Assembly (NCBI GenBank): GCA_037128595.1
Contig: JBAXWB010000022.1
Location: forward strand, 24,343 to 88,342
Source: a bacterium
GTDB taxonomy: Bacteria > Verrucomicrobiota > Kiritimatiellia > CAIKKV01 > CAITUY01
DNA: 64,000 bases
Reading direction: 5' to 3'
Part shown: positions 60,272 to 64,000 of the stretch, one piece after another
How the letters are laid out: every line of letters starts with the position of its first letter
Position numbering within the stretch: the stretch's first letter is position 1
The notes under the pieces: generated by a model
Told to the model about the DNA's origin: nothing
What the model saw: only the letters and a program-made list of their open reading frames with translations
Database searches by the model: none
Program-made: the position numbers and the translations under genes

Positions 60272-61816
60272 CTACACCAGCCCGAAGAACCGGCGAATCC
60301 GGGCGGTCAGCATCGACCGGTTGTCCGGAGCCGGGATTCCGGGAGAGGAGGCGGCCAACAGGGCATGGCGCGCGGCCACACGCTTTTCGAGGACCCCTGC
60401 CAGTTTACCCGCCAGTTCGGCATCCGCCTGCAACAGGCTGGCAAACGCCGGCTTCGACACGCGCACCACCTCGACGTCGCCTTCCGCGACCACCGTGGCC
60501 GCGCGCGGCTCGCCGGTTAACAAAGCCATTTCGCCGAAAAACTGACCTTCCTTCAGCCGGGCGACTTCCTTCAATACCCCGTCCACCCCGCGAATGGAGA
60601 CGCTCACTGTGCCGGACCGGATCACATAAAAGGCCCCGCCAGCCTCGCCCTGATGACAAAGGGCTTCGCCTGAAGCATAGGGGACGGTTGCCACTGACGA
60701 CACCAGCCGCTCGCACTCGGCTTCAGACAAGGATTGAAACAACTCCACACGCTTCACCAGATCCCTGACCGCATTCCGGCTGGCATCCAGGGCGTGTCGC
60801 TCCGTGGAGAGCCGGTTGCTGATCCGGACATCCTGGATGGGATAGGGAATGCCAATGCCTTCGCGCTTGAACACATACCAGAGCCGATCCATCACCGTAC
60901 TCTGAATGGGGTCCATCCTTGAATAATCTGCGATGAAAAATTTAATGGTGAAATTCATCGAAAAATCACCATACCCCGTCAAATAGACCATCGGAAGCGG
61001 ATCTTGCAACACCTCGGGGACATCCGCCAACACGCTCAGGATAGCGCTCCGCACCGCATTGGGCGGGCTCTCATAATCCACCCCGATCGGCAAAAAACAG
61101 CCATGGTGCGTCGTTGGTCGGGAATAATTGACAATCGCGTCACGTGCAATGGAGGCATTGGGAATGATGATGTAATCTTCTGCCTTGGTCCGCAAGCGCG
61201 TCGCACGCCAGGTCGTATCCACCACCCGGCCCGTATTGCCGCTGATCGTCACCCAGTCCCCGATCTGGAAGGGCCGCTCGGTATTCAGCGCCAGACCGGC
61301 AATCAGGTTGCCCAGCGTATCCTGGGTGGCATTCCCGACGATGTAACCGACCACCAGGGAGGACATGGCAAACACATCCAGATTCACTCCCGGAAAAAAC
61401 CCGCGGATGATCAGGATCAGCGCCAGTAACGACAGGACCCAACGCCCGATGTCCCGCAGCAACAGCGGGACTTGGGGGCGTTTGCGCCACTCCGCCATCA
61501 GGTCAAACAGGAAAACGTCCGCCGTCTTGAGGCCGAGGGAGATCCCGAAAAAGATCGCGGCGGCGAGCATCGCATCCAGGACCAGGGGATTACACTGGCT
61601 GAGGATCGGGCCCAGGAAAAAAAGGAGAAGCAACACCAGCACCAGGACATTCAGGGGGATGCTGACCGTGCGAAGCAAGCGGTGGCGGATCCAAAACCGC
61701 TGTGCCAGCGAAAATCCGGCATAGGTGGCGACCAGCAGGGCCACCCGTACCAGGAAACTGACGGAGTCGAACCGCCCCCCCTCCTGCATCAACGTCCAGA
61801 GTGCTAATCCCATCAT
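60272..61816 (-). CDS. MscS-type mechanosensitive channel fused to a cyclic-nucleotide-binding domain
   Basis: A 514-residue membrane protein. Several hydrophobic helices (about 1-160) lead into the MscS pore and beta domain: SSLVVGYIVGNATQDTLGNLIAGLALNTERPFQIGDWVTI and IIIPNASIARDAIVNYSR. A C-terminal CNBD (about 375-495) contains the phosphate-binding cassette FFGEMALLTGEPRAATV with its key Arg. MscS-CNBD proteins (bCNG type) are usually only weakly mechanosensitive and may be gated by cyclic nucleotides. It could release osmolytes or ions. It lies upstream of the giant glucan-related gene, and osmoregulated glucans make an osmotic link attractive (inference). Confidence 0.92.
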   Translation of the reverse strand: MMGLALWTLMQEGGRFDSVSFLVRVALLVATYAGFSLAQRFWIRHRLLRTVSIPLNVLVLVLLLLFFLGPILSQCNPLVLDAMLAAAIFFGISLGLKTADVFLFDLMAEWRKRPQVPLLLRDIGRWVLSLLALILIIRGFFPGVNLDVFAMSSLVVGYIVGNATQDTLGNLIAGLALNTERPFQIGDWVTISGNTGRVVDTTWRATRLRTKAEDYIIIPNASIARDAIVNYSRPTTHHGCFLPIGVDYESPPNAVRSAILSVLADVPEVLQDPLPMVYLTGYGDFSMNFTIKFFIADYSRMDPIQSTVMDRLWYVFKREGIGIPYPIQDVRISNRLSTERHALDASRNAVRDLVKRVELFQSLSEAECERLVSSVATVPYASGEALCHQGEAGGAFYVIRSGTVSVSIRGVDGVLKEVARLKEGQFFGEMALLTGEPRAATVVAEGDVEVVRVSKPAFASLLQADAELAGKLAGVLEKRVAARHALLAASSPGIPAPDNRSMLTARIRRFFGLV

Positions 61817-61857
61817 GACGTCTCCAGCTTGAAAGAGGGGTGTTGAGGTGAGAACCG

Positions 61858-62430
61858 TTATTTAGCGGCCTTTTCAACCGCGGCATTCACCTTGGCCCCA
61901 CCGGGCGCTTCGACGCCTGCGGCCGCCCCTTTGACTTCAGCAGGAGCCGCCTTGGCAACCTTGGCGTCCAGCTTGGTTTTGACCAGTGTCGCGGCACTCA
62001 TCAGGTCAGACTCCTGTTTGACCTGCTCCTTGGACTTCACCGCCACCTTCTTCTTAAATTCACGTTCCTCTTTTTTCGCCTGCTGATCCTCGTACTTCGA
62101 CAAGGCTTCGGACGCTTTTTCTGACGAGGCATATTTGGCCGCACTCACAATGGAACGGGGAGAGAGTTTATTGCCGGCGAAGGGCGTCTTTTTATTCAGC
62201 TCATCCGCACGCCATTCCTTTCCCGCCTCCGTTACCGCCTCGGGAAATATTTTCTGTTCAAGCTTAACTGCCGCCTCGAGGGCCTTGTAATCCGTAGCGG
62301 ACATCGACTGCACTTCCATCTGCTTGTCGAGCCCCTTGATCTTGACCAGATAGAACTCCTCGCCCGCCTGAACCGTCAACACAGTCAACCCGACGATCAA
62401 CAGCCCCATCATCCAGTTCATTGCACGCAT
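61858..62430 (-). CDS. Small secreted lysine/alanine-rich protein of unknown function
   Basis: A 190-residue protein with a signal peptide ending near residue 23 (TVQAGE). The N-terminal part (EEFYLVKIKGLDKQMEVQSM) may be a small beta domain; the rest is helical and highly charged (KYEDQQAKKEEREFKKKVA), likely a coiled coil, and ends in an Ala/Lys/Pro/Gly-rich tail. No family is recognised. It sits between tilS and the channel gene on the same strand, 41 bp upstream of the channel. Confidence 0.7.
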   Translation of the reverse strand: MRAMNWMMGLLIVGLTVLTVQAGEEFYLVKIKGLDKQMEVQSMSATDYKALEAAVKLEQKIFPEAVTEAGKEWRADELNKKTPFAGNKLSPRSIVSAAKYASSEKASEALSKYEDQQAKKEEREFKKKVAVKSKEQVKQESDLMSAATLVKTKLDAKVAKAAPAEVKGAAAGVEAPGGAKVNAAVEKAAK

Positions 62431-62468
62431 ATGTACTCCTTTTTTGATTTCTAAAATGAAGCGTGATA

Positions 62469-63974
62469 CTAGCGACGCCCCCGTTCCAGCACAAGCGGAT
62501 TATGCTTTCCCGTCACCGCCAATTGCAGATTCCTATCCCCGGCATTGGCCACGGCCCAGCGTGCCGCAATCCGGTAGCCGGGAATCCAGATAATCTCCCC
62601 CTCACACTCCACCACCGGGACCCGTTGCCGCACAGACCGCGGAATTTTCGCATTCACCAGAATATCCTGGATTTTCTGGGAGCCTGTCATCCCGAACGGA
62701 ATCATCCGGTCGCCAGGTTTCCAGCTGCGGACCCACAGTCCCCTCTTCGCCCAAACGGCGGCATTCAGCGTTGCCCGGGCCGGCAGAGTGCCCGGCTCCC
62801 CGCCCTTCTCTTTAACTAATCCCGGTCCCTGCGTGACGGTGATGGTGAGCCCCCAGCCAGGAATCACGGTCTTCCCAGGAGCCTTCAACTTTACTCTCAC
62901 CGGTTGCGTACTGGCCTTTTCAGGTGATTCCACTCGCAGATCGTCATAGTGCCGCCGAACGTTCCAGCCCCCAGTCAGCTCCACGGTTCCGCTTCCCGCC
63001 GAACGCCCGAGCAAACGATCTACCCGCGACACGGCATCAAAGGCCAACCCCTCTTCCGGCACCCCCTGCCCGAAAAGCCATAACCGGATCACCCGCCGCC
63101 GGGCGGCCAGGGGATGGGAACCTAGTAACCGCCTCGAAATCGTCTTCTCATCCTCCGAGTGGACGCCGGGGTCCCTCCCGGCGTTTGATCGCGCCGGGGA
63201 CGTCGCGATCCACCCTGTATCCCGGCATTCCTCAAGAATCTTTCGCGCCAGATCATCCAACCATTCGTCTTCAGCCGCCAATACGGCCTGGGTGCGCTGT
63301 AAGGTCTGGCGAATGCCCGGATTGTAGTCCCGTTCCAGGAGAGGGAGTAATTCATGCCGGACGCGGTTCCGCAGAAAGGCGGGATCGGTATTGGTTTCAT
63401 CTTCGCGCCAGGCGTATTTCCCGGCCCGTAAATATGCCTCGATTTGAGCCCGGGTGACCGCCAGTAAAGGGCGGATGACCCGGATCCCGGACACCACCGC
63501 TTCGGGTGCCATTCCGGAAAGCCCCCCCCGCCCCGCCCCGCGCAGAAATTTCAACAGGATCGTTTCAACCTGATCATTCGCCGTATGCGCCGTCGCCATC
63601 AGGCTCGCGCCCACCCGGCGGGCGGTCCGCACCAGAAACGCATAACGGGCCTCACGGGCCGCCATTTCCAGCGACACCCCCTGCTGCCGCGCCAGTTGCG
63701 GCACCTTCGCCCGCCCGACCACACAGGGAAGGTTCAGGCGCCCGGCCAGCGCCCGGACAAAGGCGGCATCGTCCCGGGAGTCCTTCCCCCGGATGCCATG
63801 TTCGAGATGCGCCACCGTCAACTGCCACCGCTGGCGTTCCGCCAGCGCGTGCAGCGCATGGAGCAACGCCACGGAATCCGCCCCGCCTGACACTGCGACA
63901 AGCACATGGGCGCCAGCGTCTGCAAGACTGGAATCAATCAAATTCTCTGTCACGTCCTGATTTCCGTTTGACAC
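62469..63974 (-). CDS. tilS: tRNA(Ile)-lysidine synthase
   Basis: A 501-residue enzyme that converts C34 of tRNA-Ile(CAU) to lysidine so that AUA is read. The ATP-pyrophosphatase P-loop SGGADS is at 29-34, followed by HLEHGIRGKDSRDDAAFV and ATAHTANDQVETILLKFLRG, all diagnostic. The middle helical domain and C-terminal TilS domain (WVRSWKPGDRMIPFGMTGSQKIQDILVNAKIP) are present. The start is GTG at 63974, with GGAAAA as a weak ribosome-binding site. An insert of about 20 residues near 252-272 is encoded by a palindromic element that keeps the frame. Confidence 0.93.
   Translation of the reverse strand: MSNGNQDVTENLIDSSLADAGAHVLVAVSGGADSVALLHALHALAERQRWQLTVAHLEHGIRGKDSRDDAAFVRALAGRLNLPCVVGRAKVPQLARQQGVSLEMAAREARYAFLVRTARRVGASLMATAHTANDQVETILLKFLRGAGRGGLSGMAPEAVVSGIRVIRPLLAVTRAQIEAYLRAGKYAWREDETNTDPAFLRNRVRHELLPLLERDYNPGIRQTLQRTQAVLAAEDEWLDDLARKILEECRDTGWIATSPARSNAGRDPGVHSEDEKTISRRLLGSHPLAARRRVIRLWLFGQGVPEEGLAFDAVSRVDRLLGRSAGSGTVELTGGWNVRRHYDDLRVESPEKASTQPVRVKLKAPGKTVIPGWGLTITVTQGPGLVKEKGGEPGTLPARATLNAAVWAKRGLWVRSWKPGDRMIPFGMTGSQKIQDILVNAKIPRSVRQRVPVVECEGEIIWIPGYRIAARWAVANAGDRNLQLAVTGKHNPLVLERGRR
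63159..63213. repeat. 55-bp palindromic element inserted in-frame in tilS
   Basis: Outer arms GTGGA (63159-63163) and TCCAC (63209-63213) enclose two hairpins: CGCCGGG/CCCGGCG (63164-63183) and GATCGCG/CGCGATC (63187-63210). It encodes about 18 residues (ATSPARSNAGRDPGVHSED region) between the N-terminal and middle domains of TilS. Confidence 0.7.
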
Positions 63975-64000
63975 TTTTCCATTGTTAACTGATCTGCTTT

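Overview
The window looks like part of a chromosome from a PVC-superphylum bacterium, most likely Kiritimatiellota or a close Verrucomicrobiota/Lentisphaerota relative. This is an inference from the many polysaccharide-degradation genes, the large unclassified secreted glycosidase-like proteins, LamG and beta-strand-repeat surface proteins, and short hairpin-forming repeats both between and inside genes. No rRNA or ribosomal protein operon is present to fix the phylum. There is no CRISPR array, no prophage and no recognisable transposase.

Region 1 (about 1-25.8 kb, almost all on the minus strand) is a polysaccharide-utilisation locus. From the left it holds a truncated LacI regulator, two secreted surface proteins, two possibly NodB-like proteins of unknown function, an iron-containing alcohol dehydrogenase, two paralogous secreted glycosidase-like proteins with a GDEPD acidic motif, a GH78 alpha-L-rhamnosidase, a sialate-O-acetylesterase-like esterase, a tandem pair of DUF4838/GH67-like proteins, a GPH sugar:cation symporter and a GH127 beta-L-arabinofuranosidase. 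Together these suggest attack on an acetylated, rhamnose-, arabinose- and uronate-containing plant or algal polymer. The element TTATCRCGA, in four copies extended to the near-palindrome CTTATCACGATAAG, lies in front of seven minus-strand genes and probably defines a shared regulon.

Region 2 (25.9-32.3 kb) has two AraC regulators around a DegT-type aminotransferase, a xylose-isomerase-like barrel protein, a Gfo/Idh/MocA oxidoreductase and a PIG-L deacetylase. This may be an amino-sugar or amino-cyclitol module. A tRNA-Arg(CCG) follows.

Region 3 (32.4-45.8 kb) has a frameshifted SGNH hydrolase, a sorbitol-dehydrogenase-like enzyme with a GH43-like propeller protein, then a co-directional run: esterase, AddB-like nuclease, AddA-like helicase-nuclease, SGNH esterase.

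Region 4 (46-51.6 kb) has a NarL-type two-component system, a DUF1566 surface protein, a GW-repeat protein, a small membrane protein and a type II toxin-antitoxin pair, with strong inverted repeats between them.

Region 5 (51.6-64 kb, minus strand) has a secreted glucoamylase-like protein, a giant membrane protein ending in a GH94-type catalytic domain, a 180-bp array of five hairpins, an MscS channel with a cyclic-nucleotide-binding domain, a small secreted lysine-rich protein, and tilS. Several genes here, and addA, carry in-frame palindromic inserts.
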